64,000 nucleotides of DNA from Arthrobacter sp. FW305-BF8 (GTDB lineage Bacteria > Actinomycetota > Actinomycetes > Actinomycetales > Micrococcaceae): positions 2,914,001 to 2,978,000 of the forward strand of contig NZ_CP084561.1 of the NCBI RefSeq assembly GCF_021789315.1. The letters run 5' to 3'. Position numbers and translations under genes: made by a program. Within the stretch, counting starts at the first letter, position 1, and each line of letters begins with the position of its first letter. This document shows positions 53,596 to 61,529 of this stretch, piece after piece. Under the pieces are notes generated by a model. The model was not told where the DNA came from. It searched no databases and saw only the letters and a list, made by a program, of their open reading frames with translations.

Positions 53596-54336
53596 ATGTC
53601 AACCAGCCTCCACCACCGTGCCGTCGAGCACCTGGGTACCAGAATCGTCGACGGCAGCCTCCCGCCAGGGCATGTGATGCTGGCGGAGCAGTTGGAGGAC
53701 GAACTGCAGGTATCCCGGTCTGTTATCCGGGAAGCCGTCCGCGTGCTGCAGTCGCTGGGCCTGGTGGAGACCACCAAGCGCGTGGGCATCAAGGTCCTGC
53801 CGGCGCACCGCTGGAACCCGTTCGATCCGCTCGTGATCCGTTGGCGGCTGGCCGGGGAAGGGCGCGGTGCCCAGCTGCGGTCCCTCGCGGAACTGCGCTC
53901 CGCCGTCGAGCCCGTGGCCGCCGAACTCGCAGCGGCCAACGCGCCGCAGGACCTGCGGCAGGAACTGCTCGACGTGGCCCTGGCCATGCGCGACGCCGGC
54001 CAGGCCGGCGACGTGCCGCGTTTCCTGGAACTGGACATCCAGTTCCACTCCCTGCTGCTCAGCGGCTCCGGCAACGAGATGTTTGCCAACCTCGTGGGCC
54101 AGGTGGCCGAAACCCTGACGGGGCGCACGGTGCACGGTCTCATGCCCGACCGGCCCCGGGACCTCACGCTGCAGTGGCACCTCGATGTGGCCGAAGCCAT
54201 CTATGGGGGCAATGCAGCGGAGGCCCGCGAGGCGTCGAGCAGGATCATGCGCCGTACCATCTCGGAAATGGAGCCCGTCTGGGTGGAGCAGCCGAGGGTT
54301 TTCGTTCCCCTGCAGCCGCGGACGCAGTCCGCCTAA
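53596..54336 (+). CDS. GntR family regulator (FadR/FCD subfamily)
   Basis: A 246-residue regulator: winged helix at about 5-72 (L-Q-V-S-R-S-V-I-R-E-A-V-R-V-L in the recognition helix region) and an FCD ligand domain from about 85, with metal-binding-type His in D-I-Q-F-H-S-L-L and H-L-D-V-A-E-A-I. The start is chosen by the leaderless -10. It is divergent from gnd and converges with idnD. In corynebacteria GntR-type regulators of this subfamily repress gluconate genes including gnd, so a gluconate-derived ligand is likely (inference). Confidence 0.9.
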   Translation: MSTSLHHRAVEHLGTRIVDGSLPPGHVMLAEQLEDELQVSRSVIREAVRVLQSLGLVETTKRVGIKVLPAHRWNPFDPLVIRWRLAGEGRGAQLRSLAELRSAVEPVAAELAAANAPQDLRQELLDVALAMRDAGQAGDVPRFLELDIQFHSLLLSGSGNEMFANLVGQVAETLTGRTVHGLMPDRPRDLTLQWHLDVAEAIYGGNAAEAREASSRIMRRTISEMEPVWVEQPRVFVPLQPRTQSA

Positions 54337-54352
54337 CTCCCTTTGGCCCGCG

Positions 54353-55489
54353 TTACCCGGCGAAGTTGAGGAGGACTTTGCCGGATTGGGCGGAGTTGCG
54401 GGCGGTGTCGAAGGCTTCGAGGGCGTCGGTGACGGGGTAGTCGTGGGTGATGACCGGGTCGATGGTGAGGGTGCCGTCGGCGAGGGCGGTGATGACCTCG
54501 TCGATTTCGTCGTTGAACCGGAACGAGCCTTTGAGGTCCAGTTCCCGGGTGATGGCCAGGGAGATCAGGACCGGCTGCGCTCCGGTGGGCAGCAGCCCGA
54601 CCATGACCACGGTCCCGCCCCGGGCCGCGCCCTGGATCGCGGAGGCCAGGCCGTGGTGGTTCCCGGAGGATTCAATCACGACGTCGGCCTGCACCCTGGC
54701 GATCGCCTCACCATCGGCGGCGTTCAGGACCTCGTCCGCGCCCACCGCCGTGGCGATCTCCAACGGTTTCTCATGCATGTCGACCGCGACGATCCGGGCC
54801 GCGCCGGCGCGTTTGAGCACCGCGACCACCAACGCCCCGATCGGGCCGGACCCGATCACGAGCGCGGTCTTGCCGGCCACGTCCCCGGCCCGGGCCACCG
54901 CGTGCCAGGCCACCGACGCCGGTTCGATCAAAGCCGCGGTGCGCAGGTCCAGGGTCGCCGGGAGGGCCCGGAGCATCCGGACCGGCAGGTTCACGTACCG
55001 GCTGAACGCCCCGTCCGTGTGCGGGAACCGCGCCGCGGACCCCAGGTACGTGCACCCCGGGGACAGGTTCGGCCGGTCCGCCGGATACCGCGGCGCGTCC
55101 GGGCCCGTCCCCGGGCCCGGGGTGGCCGGGTGCACCGCCACCGGCGTCCCCGCAGCAGGCCCCGCACCATTGGCGGCGGCCCTGACCACCCGGCCGCTGA
55201 TCTCATGGCCCAGCACCAGGGGCGCCCTCAGGATCGACTCGCCCGCCGCGCCGTGCAGCCAGTAATGCAGGTCCGACCCGCAAATCCCGCCATACAGCAC
55301 CTCGACCACGGCCTCGTCCGGGGCCGGGGCCGTCAGCGGGACGTCCTCGATCCGCAGGTCACCCTTGGCGTGCGCGACCACCGCCGGACCCGAAACCGGC
55401 AGCTCACTTTCGGCCGCTGCCGTTGCTGCCGTTTCCGCCGTTGCTGCTGCTGACGTGCCTGTTGTTGAAGATTCTGTTGTGTGTGTCAT
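54353..55489 (-). CDS. idnD: L-idonate 5-dehydrogenase-like zinc-type dehydrogenase
   Basis: Medium-chain dehydrogenase that in E. coli converts L-idonate to 5-ketogluconate. Of 378 residues, the first 30 are a Thr/Ala/Ser-rich extension. Catalytic-zinc elements are present (G-G-I-C-G-S-D-L-H-Y; L-G-H-E-I-S-G), and the idonate-specific G-S-A-A-R-F-P-H-T-D-G and G-S-F-R-F-N-D-E blocks are clear. The structural-zinc lobe is lost: where E. coli has four Cys there is a Pro/Gly-rich stretch with a single Cys. The start shares a base with the idnO stop (TGATG). Codon use is rich in G-ending codons, unlike neighbours. Confidence 0.88.
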   Translation of the reverse strand: MTHTTESSTTGTSAAATAETAATAAAESELPVSGPAVVAHAKGDLRIEDVPLTAPAPDEAVVEVLYGGICGSDLHYWLHGAAGESILRAPLVLGHEISGRVVRAAANGAGPAAGTPVAVHPATPGPGTGPDAPRYPADRPNLSPGCTYLGSAARFPHTDGAFSRYVNLPVRMLRALPATLDLRTAALIEPASVAWHAVARAGDVAGKTALVIGSGPIGALVVAVLKRAGAARIVAVDMHEKPLEIATAVGADEVLNAADGEAIARVQADVVIESSGNHHGLASAIQGAARGGTVVMVGLLPTGAQPVLISLAITRELDLKGSFRFNDEIDEVITALADGTLTIDPVITHDYPVTDALEAFDTARNSAQSGKVLLNFAG

Positions 55490-56259
55490 CAGACCACCAC
55501 CGTCATTCCGCCGTCGATAAAGATCGTCTGCCCGTTCACGAAATCAGACCCGGACGAGGCCAGCCACACCGCCGGGCCGGCCAGATCCTGCACCGTGCCC
55601 CACCGCGCCGCCGGGGTCCGGCCCAGGATCCAGGCATTGAACTGCTCATCATCCACCAGGTTCTGCGTCATCTCGGTATGGATATACCCCGGCGCGATCC
55701 CGTTAATCTGCAGCCCGGCACCCGCCCACTCCGCGGTCATCGCCCGGGTCAGGTTCCGCAGCCCGCCCTTCGCCGCCACATACGGGGCGATCGTGGGCCG
55801 GGCCAGGTCCGTCTGCACCGAACAGATGTTAATGATCTTCCCGTGCCCCCTGGGAATCATGTGCCGGCCCGCCTCCCTCCCCACCAGGAACGCGCTGGTC
55901 AGGTCCGTGGAGATCACCCGCTCCCAGTCCTTCACATCCAGCTCCAGCATCGGCACCCGGTGCTGGATCCCGGCATTGTTCACCAGGACCTCCAACGGGC
56001 CCACATGCTCCTCCACCCACGCCACCCCGGCCGCGGCCGCAGCATCGTCAGTGACATCAAACGCAACACTGTGCACCCGGCCCGGCGCGTACTCCGCGGC
56101 CATCGCCGCCTCCGCGGCCTTCAACCGCTCAGCATTCACACCGTTCAACACCACCGTCGCCCCCGCATCAGCCAAAGCCCGCGCCAACGCATTACCAATC
56201 CCCCGGCTCGAACCAGTCACCAAGGCAACCCGCCCGGTCAAATCAAAAAGTGAAGTCAT
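55489..56259 (-). CDS. idnO: gluconate 5-dehydrogenase-like SDR
   Basis: Interconverts 5-keto-D-gluconate and D-gluconate. The 256-residue SDR has T-G-S-S-R-G-I-G-N at about 15-23, N-N-A-G-I-Q-H-R near 93-100 (typical of IdnO/Gno), catalytic Ser in C-S-V-Q and Y-V-A-A-K, and the N-G-I-A-P-G-Y block. Its ATG overlaps the stop of the upstream dehydrogenase gene (ATGA). Many codons end in G or T (TTG, GCG, GGT, GAT), against the C-ending preference of the rest of the window. Confidence 0.9.
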   Translation of the reverse strand: MTSLFDLTGRVALVTGSSRGIGNALARALADAGATVVLNGVNAERLKAAEAAMAAEYAPGRVHSVAFDVTDDAAAAAGVAWVEEHVGPLEVLVNNAGIQHRVPMLELDVKDWERVISTDLTSAFLVGREAGRHMIPRGHGKIINICSVQTDLARPTIAPYVAAKGGLRNLTRAMTAEWAGAGLQINGIAPGYIHTEMTQNLVDDEQFNAWILGRTPAARWGTVQDLAGPAVWLASSGSDFVNGQTIFIDGGMTVVV

Positions 56260-57185
56260 GAAGAGGTCCCTTCTGCGGCGCTCACGGCACCCATCCTGCT
56301 GAGGTTTGAAATGGTTTGCCGCACCACGGCCAGGTCCTGGTCCCCCAGGCCCTGCCGTTTGAGTTCGGCGTAAAGTTCGACGCCAGCCCGTGCCATTGGG
56401 GCGGCCGACCCGGCGGTGTCGGCGGACTCCACGACAAAGGACAGGTCCTTGTGCATGAACTTTGCCGGGCCGGTTGGGGTGTAGTCCTTCCGGGCCATCC
56501 GCGGGCCCACCTGGTCCAGGACGCGGCTGCCGGCGAGGCCGCCGGACAGGACCTCATAGAGGGCCGCGACATCGACGCCCGACCGTTCGGCGAGCTCGGC
56601 CGCTTCGGCGAGTGCCGCCGTCGTCGTTCCTACCACCAGCTGGTTGCACGCCTTAGCCAACGATCCGGCGCCGAGCGGACCCAGGAGCCGCACGGTGGTG
56701 CCCATGGCCTCGAAGAGCGGAAGCAGCCGCCGGAAGTCGGCTTCGTGGTCCGCGCCGGCCATAATGGCCAGCGTGCCATCGATCGCACCGTTCGTGCCGC
56801 CGCTGACCGGCGCGTCCACCACTACGGCATGGCCTGAACTGGCCTCCCGGACCCTCTGCCCAAAAGCTTTGACCGATGTGGGGGAAACGCTGCTCATGAC
56901 CACCACGGCTGTGCCGGCGGCCGGCGGTGCTGACTTCCAGCTCTCGAGGAGTCCGGATGCCGCCTCCTCAATGTAGGCGAGGTCCGGCAGCATGAAGACG
57001 ATTACCGGCTCGTCCCTGAGCTGGACCACGCTGTCCGCACCGGATCCGCCGAGCTGGCGGAGATAATCCAGAGCGCCAGGCGACCGGTTCCATGCCGTAA
57101 CCGCCCAGCCCTTCAGTACGAGGTTCGCGGCCATCGGCGCTCCCATCAGGCCCAGGCCAACGAAGCCTGCCCTCTGTATATTCAT
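56256..57185 (-). CDS. beta-hydroxyacid dehydrogenase (HIBADH/GarR-like)
   Basis: A 309-residue NAD(P)-dependent dehydrogenase of the 3-hydroxyisobutyrate/tartronate-semialdehyde reductase family: G-F-V-G-L-G-L-M-G-A-P-M-A at about 7-19, D-A-P-V-S-G-G-T at about 122-129 (substrate loop), and catalytic Lys in L-A-K-A-C-N-Q (about 178). It is the first gene of the three-gene operon with idnO and idnD. The substrate is probably a sugar-acid-derived hydroxyacid. Codon use is normal for the window, so the codon shift begins only at idnO. Confidence 0.88.
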   Translation of the reverse strand: MNIQRAGFVGLGLMGAPMAANLVLKGWAVTAWNRSPGALDYLRQLGGSGADSVVQLRDEPVIVFMLPDLAYIEEAASGLLESWKSAPPAAGTAVVVMSSVSPTSVKAFGQRVREASSGHAVVVDAPVSGGTNGAIDGTLAIMAGADHEADFRRLLPLFEAMGTTVRLLGPLGAGSLAKACNQLVVGTTTAALAEAAELAERSGVDVAALYEVLSGGLAGSRVLDQVGPRMARKDYTPTGPAKFMHKDLSFVVESADTAGSAAPMARAGVELYAELKRQGLGDQDLAVVRQTISNLSRMGAVSAAEGTSS

Positions 57186-57228
57186 GTGCAGCGAGTCCTC
57201 ACGTCGTTGTGGTCAATCTTCCCAAATC

Positions 57229-57266
57229 TGTTCAGTATTCTAGCCTCTATTCAGTATGATGAACAG
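57229..57266. promoter_or_regulatory. IclR-type operator pair in the divergent promoter
   Basis: TGTTCAGTATTC (57229-57240) and TTCAGTATGATGAACAG (57250-57266) face each other. The second contains the -10 TATGAT of the rightward gene. Related sequences lie at 59904-59937 and 60851-60876. Confidence 0.6.
57255..57260 (+). promoter_or_regulatory. -10 element TATGAT, leaderless start
   Basis: TATGAT, seven bases (GAACAGC), then ATG at 57268. The ATGs at 57256 and 57259 lie inside or right after this element and cannot be in the mRNA if the promoter is used. Confidence 0.6.
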
Positions 57267-57267
57267 C

Positions 57268-58320
57268 ATGACGACTGAAACCACCGTCGCGATCGCCGTC
57301 CCGCTCGAAGCCGAGTTCGTGGAACGCATCCGCGCCGTAGATCCCTCCGTAACCGTTCTCTACGAACCCGATCTGCTGCCGCCCGAACGGTTCCCGGCAG
57401 ACCATGCCGGCGACCCCGCCTTCAAGCGCACGCCTGAGCAGGAGGAGCGCTACTGGGAGATGCTGGGCAAGGCCGACGTGCTGTACGGCTTCCCGAACGA
57501 AAACCCCGCCGGCCTGGCGCGGATCGCCAGGGAAAACCCGCGCCTGCAGTGGATCCACGCCATGGCGGCAGGTGCCGGCGGAGCGGTCAAAGCCTCCGGC
57601 CTCGACGCCGAAACCCTGAACAAGTTCAAAGTGACCACATCCGCAGGCGTTCACGCCCTCCCCCTCGCCGAATTTGCGGCCCTGGGCATCCTCAATGGCT
57701 TCAAGCGGACCGCGGAGCTCGCCCAGGACCAGGCCGCCAAGGTGTGGCCGGAACTGCGGATACCCACCAAGCTGGTCAATGGCTCCTCGCTGGTGGTCAC
57801 GGGGCTCGGCGAGATCGGGCTGGAAACCGCCCGCATCGCCCGTGCACTCGGCATGAAGGTCAGCGGCACCAAGCGCTCCGTGGAGCCGATCGAGGGCATC
57901 GAGGAAGTGGCGGACAACAACGGACTGGCCGGGCTGCTCGCCTCCGCCGACGCTGTGGTGAACACCCTCCCGGGCACGCCGTACACGGAAAGGCTTTTCA
58001 ACCGCGAGGTCTTCGCGGCCATGAAGCCCGGCACCGTATTCGTGAATGTTGGCCGCGGAACGGTGGTGGACGAGGACGCGCTGCTCGAGGCGCTGGAGAA
58101 CGGACAGGTGGCCTACGCGTGCCTGGACGTGTTCCCCGTCGAGCCGCTGCCGCAGGACAGCCCCCTGTGGAACCACCCGCGTGTCATGGTCTCGCCCCAC
58201 ACCTCGGCACTGAGCGCAGCCGAGAACCGCCTGATCGCCGAGCGCTTCTGCAGCAACCTCAGGACATTCCTCGACGGCGGCGAACTTCCCCACCTCGTGG
58301 ATACGGTCCACTTCTACTAA
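57268..58320 (+). CDS. D-2-hydroxyacid dehydrogenase
   Basis: A 350-residue enzyme of the D-isomer-specific 2-hydroxyacid dehydrogenase family. Nucleotide loop G-L-G-E-I-G-L-E-T near 176-184, N-V-G-R-G-T-V-V-D with catalytic Arg, the Glu in D-V-F-P-V-E-P-L, and S-P-H-T-S-A with catalytic His. The N-terminal domain is longer than in typical phosphoglycerate dehydrogenases. In this context a keto-gluconate or 2-keto-L-gulonate reductase role is attractive (inference): it would make L-idonate for IdnD. The gene end carries a 16-bp near-perfect tandem duplication over the stop. Confidence 0.9.
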   Translation: MTTETTVAIAVPLEAEFVERIRAVDPSVTVLYEPDLLPPERFPADHAGDPAFKRTPEQEERYWEMLGKADVLYGFPNENPAGLARIARENPRLQWIHAMAAGAGGAVKASGLDAETLNKFKVTTSAGVHALPLAEFAALGILNGFKRTAELAQDQAAKVWPELRIPTKLVNGSSLVVTGLGEIGLETARIARALGMKVSGTKRSVEPIEGIEEVADNNGLAGLLASADAVVNTLPGTPYTERLFNREVFAAMKPGTVFVNVGRGTVVDEDALLEALENGQVAYACLDVFPVEPLPQDSPLWNHPRVMVSPHTSALSAAENRLIAERFCSNLRTFLDGGELPHLVDTVHFY

Positions 58321-58342
58321 AGCGTCCTTCCACTAAAGCGCC
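58311..58342. repeat. 16-bp tandem duplication over the stop codon
   Basis: CTTCTACTAAAGCGTC (58311-58326) is followed by a copy with 14 of 16 bases identical (58327-58342). The TAA stop is in the first copy. Confidence 0.85.
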
Positions 58343-58361
58343 CCTGCAGCGGGAGACACCG

Positions 58362-58394
58362 GAGAGCCGGGCAGCCAAAGGTTGCCCGGCTCTC
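58362..58394 (+). terminator. terminator of the D-2-hydroxyacid dehydrogenase gene
   Basis: A perfect 12-bp stem, GAGAGCCGGGCA with TGCCCGGCTCTC, followed by CTGTTG. Confidence 0.85.
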
Positions 58395-58413
58395 CTGTTG
58401 CCCCCAACACCGA

Positions 58414-58478
58414 AGCGCGAACGTACACCCGTGGCCCCAACCCGTTGCCGGGAGGGACCGCAAGTGTACGTTCGCGCT
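58414..58478. repeat. mosaic palindrome between convergent genes (element 3)
   Basis: Perfect 15-bp arms AGCGCGAACGTACAC (58414-58428) and GTGTACGTTCGCGCT (58464-58478) enclose a GC-rich imperfect hairpin. The outer block AAGCGCGAAC is also the outer block of the element at 1040-1106. Confidence 0.8.
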
Positions 58479-58487
58479 GTGTGGCTT

Positions 58488-59837
58488 CTAGCGGGCGTCC
58501 TCGATGGCCACAAGGTCGCGGCCCTTGGTTTCCGGCGTGAAGAAGGTGCTCACGAAGGAGATCAGGGCAAGCACCAGCGAGTAGATGGCCAGCACCAGCC
58601 AGGAGTATCCAGTGGCCGCGAGCAGCGCCGCTCCCACCAGCGGAACCAGCCCGCCGGCCAGCACCGCGGAGAGTTCGCGCGCCATGGCGACACCCGTGAA
58701 CCGGTACTGTGATCCAAACAGTTCAGGCAGCAGGGGGCACTGCGGTCCCAGCATGGACTGCACGCCGAGAGCGATGCCAACCACCATGACAACCCACACA
58801 AGGGTGACGTTGCCGAGGGTCACGAGGTAGAACGCCGGGAAGGCGATGACAGCCTGGAACAGGGCGCCGTAGCGGTAGACCGGGACGCGGCCGAAGCGGT
58901 CGGACAGCGCACCGAAGGTGACCACCATGACGGCGGCAAAACCGGCGGCGATCAGGAGCCCCACCGGACCGATGAACTTGTCGCCGGGAAAAACGCCCGC
59001 CGGGGCTGCCAGAAACGCCACCAGCAGCGCAGAGTAGATGGAGGAATTGCCGTTCTCGCCCATGCGGAGGCCGATGCCCACCAGCACGTTCTTCTTGGAG
59101 TGCTTCCAGAGCTGGCCCACCGGGTTCTTGACCACGTTCTTGTGCTTCTCAAGCTCCTGGAACACGGGAGTTTCCTTGAGCCGCAGGCGGATGAAGACCG
59201 CGACGGCGATAAGGATCACGCTGGCCAGGAAGGGCACACGCCAGAGCCATCCTTCGAGGACCGCCTTGTCAGCGGTCGCGATGAGGGCGAAGGTGCCGGC
59301 ACCCAGGAGGGTGCCCAGCTGGATCCCCACGAACGGCAGTGAGGCAAAGAAACCACGACGGCGGCGCGGAGCCACTTCGGAGATCAGCGTCGTTGCGCCG
59401 GCCTGCTCTGCACCGGCACCGAGGCCCTGGACGATCCGGAGGATGACCAGGAGCACCGCCCCCAGCATTCCTGCCTGCTCGAACGTCGGCAGCAGGCCGA
59501 TCGCAAAGCTGGCGGTACCCATCAGGCCGATGGTCAGGATCAGCACCATTTTCCGGCCGAAGCGGTCTCCGATGTAGCCGAAGACGATGCCGCCGAAGGG
59601 CCGGGCAGCGAAGCCCACGCCATACGTGGCGAACGATGCGATCAGCGCACCTTCATCGCCGAGCGGCTTGAAGAACAGCGGCCCGAAGATGAGGGCCGAA
59701 GCCAGGCCGTAGATGTAAAAGTCGTAATACTCCAGAGCGGAGCCTACGGAGCTGGCAAGTGTTGCCCTTCGCAGCTGTTCCGGTTCGACGACGGCGCCGT
59801 CCGCATCAGCCAGCGGTGAATCAGTACGAGTTGTCAC
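58488..59837 (-). CDS. MFS transporter, metabolite:H+ symporter (MHS) type
   Basis: A 449-residue protein with 12 predicted membrane helices. The family start A-S-S-V-G-S-A-L-E-Y-Y-D-F-Y-I-Y-G, the loop-2 motif G-Y-I-G-D-R-F-G-R-K and the matching G-A-L-S-D-R-F-G-R-V in loop 8 mark the MHS branch (ProP/ShiA/KgtP), which imports organic acids with protons. A sugar-acid substrate fits the neighbouring dehydrogenases (inference). GTG start at 59837 with GAGGGAG 5 bases upstream; the extension to 59900 lacks such a site. Confidence 0.9.
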   Translation of the reverse strand: MTTRTDSPLADADGAVVEPEQLRRATLASSVGSALEYYDFYIYGLASALIFGPLFFKPLGDEGALIASFATYGVGFAARPFGGIVFGYIGDRFGRKMVLILTIGLMGTASFAIGLLPTFEQAGMLGAVLLVILRIVQGLGAGAEQAGATTLISEVAPRRRRGFFASLPFVGIQLGTLLGAGTFALIATADKAVLEGWLWRVPFLASVILIAVAVFIRLRLKETPVFQELEKHKNVVKNPVGQLWKHSKKNVLVGIGLRMGENGNSSIYSALLVAFLAAPAGVFPGDKFIGPVGLLIAAGFAAVMVVTFGALSDRFGRVPVYRYGALFQAVIAFPAFYLVTLGNVTLVWVVMVVGIALGVQSMLGPQCPLLPELFGSQYRFTGVAMARELSAVLAGGLVPLVGAALLAATGYSWLVLAIYSLVLALISFVSTFFTPETKGRDLVAIEDAR

Positions 59838-59903
59838 TAGCACTCCCTCAGAGACACCAGGCCCCCGTTGGCCTGGTGAGTAGTGACACCACCATTGCAT
59901 CGG

Positions 59904-59937
59904 TCACTATGCTGAACAGCGTACAACATGATGAACG
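59904..59937. promoter_or_regulatory. IclR-type operator pair upstream of the MHS transporter
   Basis: TCACTATGCTGAACAG (59904-59919) and CAACATGATGAACG (59924-59937). Read on the minus strand they contain CTGTTCAGCAT and GTTCATCAT, the same half-motifs as at 57229-57266. Confidence 0.55.
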
Positions 59938-59964
59938 TTGAGCCAATAGTGTCTGGGTTTTCGC

Positions 59965-60762
59965 TTAGCCCATGGGGTTGCCGAGGGATCTGGCCAGCTC
60001 ATTGAGCTCCTTGACCATCTGCGCACCCTGTTCCTGCGAGTAGGTCGCCTTCAGTGCGGTGACGGACAGGCCAAGACTGGGGCCGTGCGCTCCTCGTGTG
60101 GGCACGGTTACGGCGAGGCACACCACACCTGTAGTGGATTCCTCGTCTTCAAACGCGTAGCCCTGCTCCCGGATCTGCTCCAGCTGGGCCTTCAGTTCCG
60201 CACCCGTGCGCAGTGACTTGGGCGTCAGCACGGGTAGCTCCGTATCGTCAGCGAACATCGCATCGATGTCGTGGTCATGAAGCCTGGCGATCAGGGCCTT
60301 ACCCACGGCGCAGAGGGACACCGGCATCTTGTCGCCGATATTGGATGTCAGGCGGACGGCCGGATGGCCCTCGTACCGTGCCAGGTAGATCACGTTGGAG
60401 CCGTCAAGCATGGCGATGCGCACTGTTTCACCTGACAGCGTGGGCGCCTGCTCGCAGAAACGGTAAAACTCCTGGACTTCATCGAGGCGGCTCAAGTAGG
60501 CGGCACCCAACTCAACGAGCTTGCGCCCCAGCGTGTACTCGGCTCCCTGCCTGCTGATGAGCCTGGCCTCCTCGAGGGCCAGCAGGAGATTGGACGTGGA
60601 AGACTTGGGGATTCCGAGGTCCCGGGCGAGGTCACTGAGGGTAAGCCGGCCAGTGGCGGACGCCGCGAGCGACTCCAGAACGGCGGCTGCCCGCGTGACG
60701 GCCGGCGCCGGGGATGCGCTGCCCAGTCCGTCAGTGGCTTTGGGGGTGCGGGAATCGGCCAT
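59965..60762 (-). CDS. IclR family transcriptional regulator
   Basis: A 265-residue IclR-type regulator: winged helix at about 25-85 (L-T-L-S-D-L-A-R-D-L-G-I-P-K-S-S-T-S-N-L-L) and the IclR effector domain from about 100, with A-V-G-K-A-L-I-A, S-T-T-G-V-V-C-L-A-V and the C-terminal L-S-V-T-A-L-K blocks. Start at 60762 with AAGGAG at 4 bases; the frame open to 60840 is an overextension. An operator-like sequence is upstream of the gene itself, and similar ones lie at the MHS and dehydrogenase promoters, so it likely controls the whole idn-like locus. Confidence 0.92.
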   Translation of the reverse strand: MADSRTPKATDGLGSASPAPAVTRAAAVLESLAASATGRLTLSDLARDLGIPKSSTSNLLLALEEARLISRQGAEYTLGRKLVELGAAYLSRLDEVQEFYRFCEQAPTLSGETVRIAMLDGSNVIYLARYEGHPAVRLTSNIGDKMPVSLCAVGKALIARLHDHDIDAMFADDTELPVLTPKSLRTGAELKAQLEQIREQGYAFEDEESTTGVVCLAVTVPTRGAHGPSLGLSVTALKATYSQEQGAQMVKELNELARSLGNPMG

Positions 60763-60850
60763 GATTCTCCTTATCGGTACGCGCTCAGACAGCGGGGGTC
60801 GGCAGACTGCACCGCGCGCAATCACCGGCGACGATGCCAAAACGTCCAGT

Positions 60851-60876
60851 CAACTGAACACATACCATCATACTGG
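60851..60876. promoter_or_regulatory. IclR-type operator upstream of the iclR-type gene
   Basis: On the minus strand CCAGTATGATGG, four bases, then TGTTCAGTTG. CAGTATGATG is identical to the site at 57250-57266, and its TATGAT may again be the -10. Confidence 0.55.
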
Positions 60877-60984
60877 CTGGACGGCTGCCGCCGTAGGCCC
60901 CGCCTGGTCACCCGCAAAAGGACCACTGGAAGTAACCTTCCTAATGGTTTCGTGTTTCCGGATGTTCACGGTATATTCAATTTC

Positions 60985-61029
60985 AAGCCTTCCACCGCGG
61001 CATCCCCCAATAGTCGCGGTGGAAGGCTT
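60985..61029 (-). terminator. hairpin downstream of the small gene at 61104
   Basis: A perfect 15-bp stem (60985-60999 with 61015-61029) with a 15-base loop containing CCCCC. Confidence 0.75.
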
Positions 61030-61103
61030 ATCCAATTCTCGGGCCTCTTCGGATCTCAGGCCTGTCAGGTTCTTAAGCCTTCCCCGATCTCTGCGCCCGC
61101 TGC

Positions 61104-61424
61104 TCAGGCCGCATTCGCAACAGCGTGTTCCGCGGCGGCATGGTCCGCTACCGCGCTCCGCAGCCTCCACCCGCCGCCGAGCCCGTCGCGGATGATCTCC
61201 ATGGTGGTCAGCGCCGAACCCGCGTTTCGCCCCAGCCGGGTCTGCAGCCGCCACACTTCGACGTCAACGCGGCTACGTCCCAGCGGCATCCGGCGCTCCG
61301 CCTCCCACCAACTGACGCGTTCAAACCATCGCAGCGGTTCCGCGCCCACCGTCCATTCCTGGCCGCCGCGGATGACAGCGCCCGGCTGCCCGTCGGCAGC
61401 GGTCCTCACAAGTACATGTTCCAT
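61104..61424 (-). CDS. small hypothetical protein (possibly DUF6504-like)
   Basis: A 106-residue protein with a Trp/Arg-rich N-terminal half (W-T-V-G-A-E-P-L-R-W-F-E-R-V-S-W-W-E, then V-D-V-E-V-W-R-L-Q-T-R-L) that resembles the small DUF6504 proteins found near translesion polymerase genes. The second half (D-G-L-G-G-G-W-R-L-R-S-A-V-A-D-H-A-A-A-E) is different and of low complexity. CATAAC 8 bases upstream may make it leaderless. Function unknown. Confidence 0.6.
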   Translation of the reverse strand: MEHVLVRTAADGQPGAVIRGGQEWTVGAEPLRWFERVSWWEAERRMPLGRSRVDVEVWRLQTRLGRNAGSALTTMEIIRDGLGGGWRLRSAVADHAAAEHAVANAA

Positions 61425-61478
61425 GCCCGCAGGTTATGGCCGGGCAGAGACATTAAAGACAAAACCGACATCAAACAC

Positions 61479-61524
61479 AAAACCCCGCCTGACCAAGATC
61501 GAAGACTTGGTCAAACGGGGTTTT
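61479..61524 (-). terminator. intrinsic terminator after tRNA-Val
   Basis: AAAACCCCG and TGACCAAG pair with CTTGGTCA and CGGGGTTTT (two-base internal loop on each side). On the minus strand it ends in TTTT. Confidence 0.9.
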
Positions 61525-61529
61525 CGTGG

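Noticed and set aside
60985..61029. 6C RNA motif (C-rich hairpin loops)
   Set aside because: Only one hairpin with five C is present; the second conserved C-loop stem and spacing of 6C RNA are missing. It is best read as a terminator.
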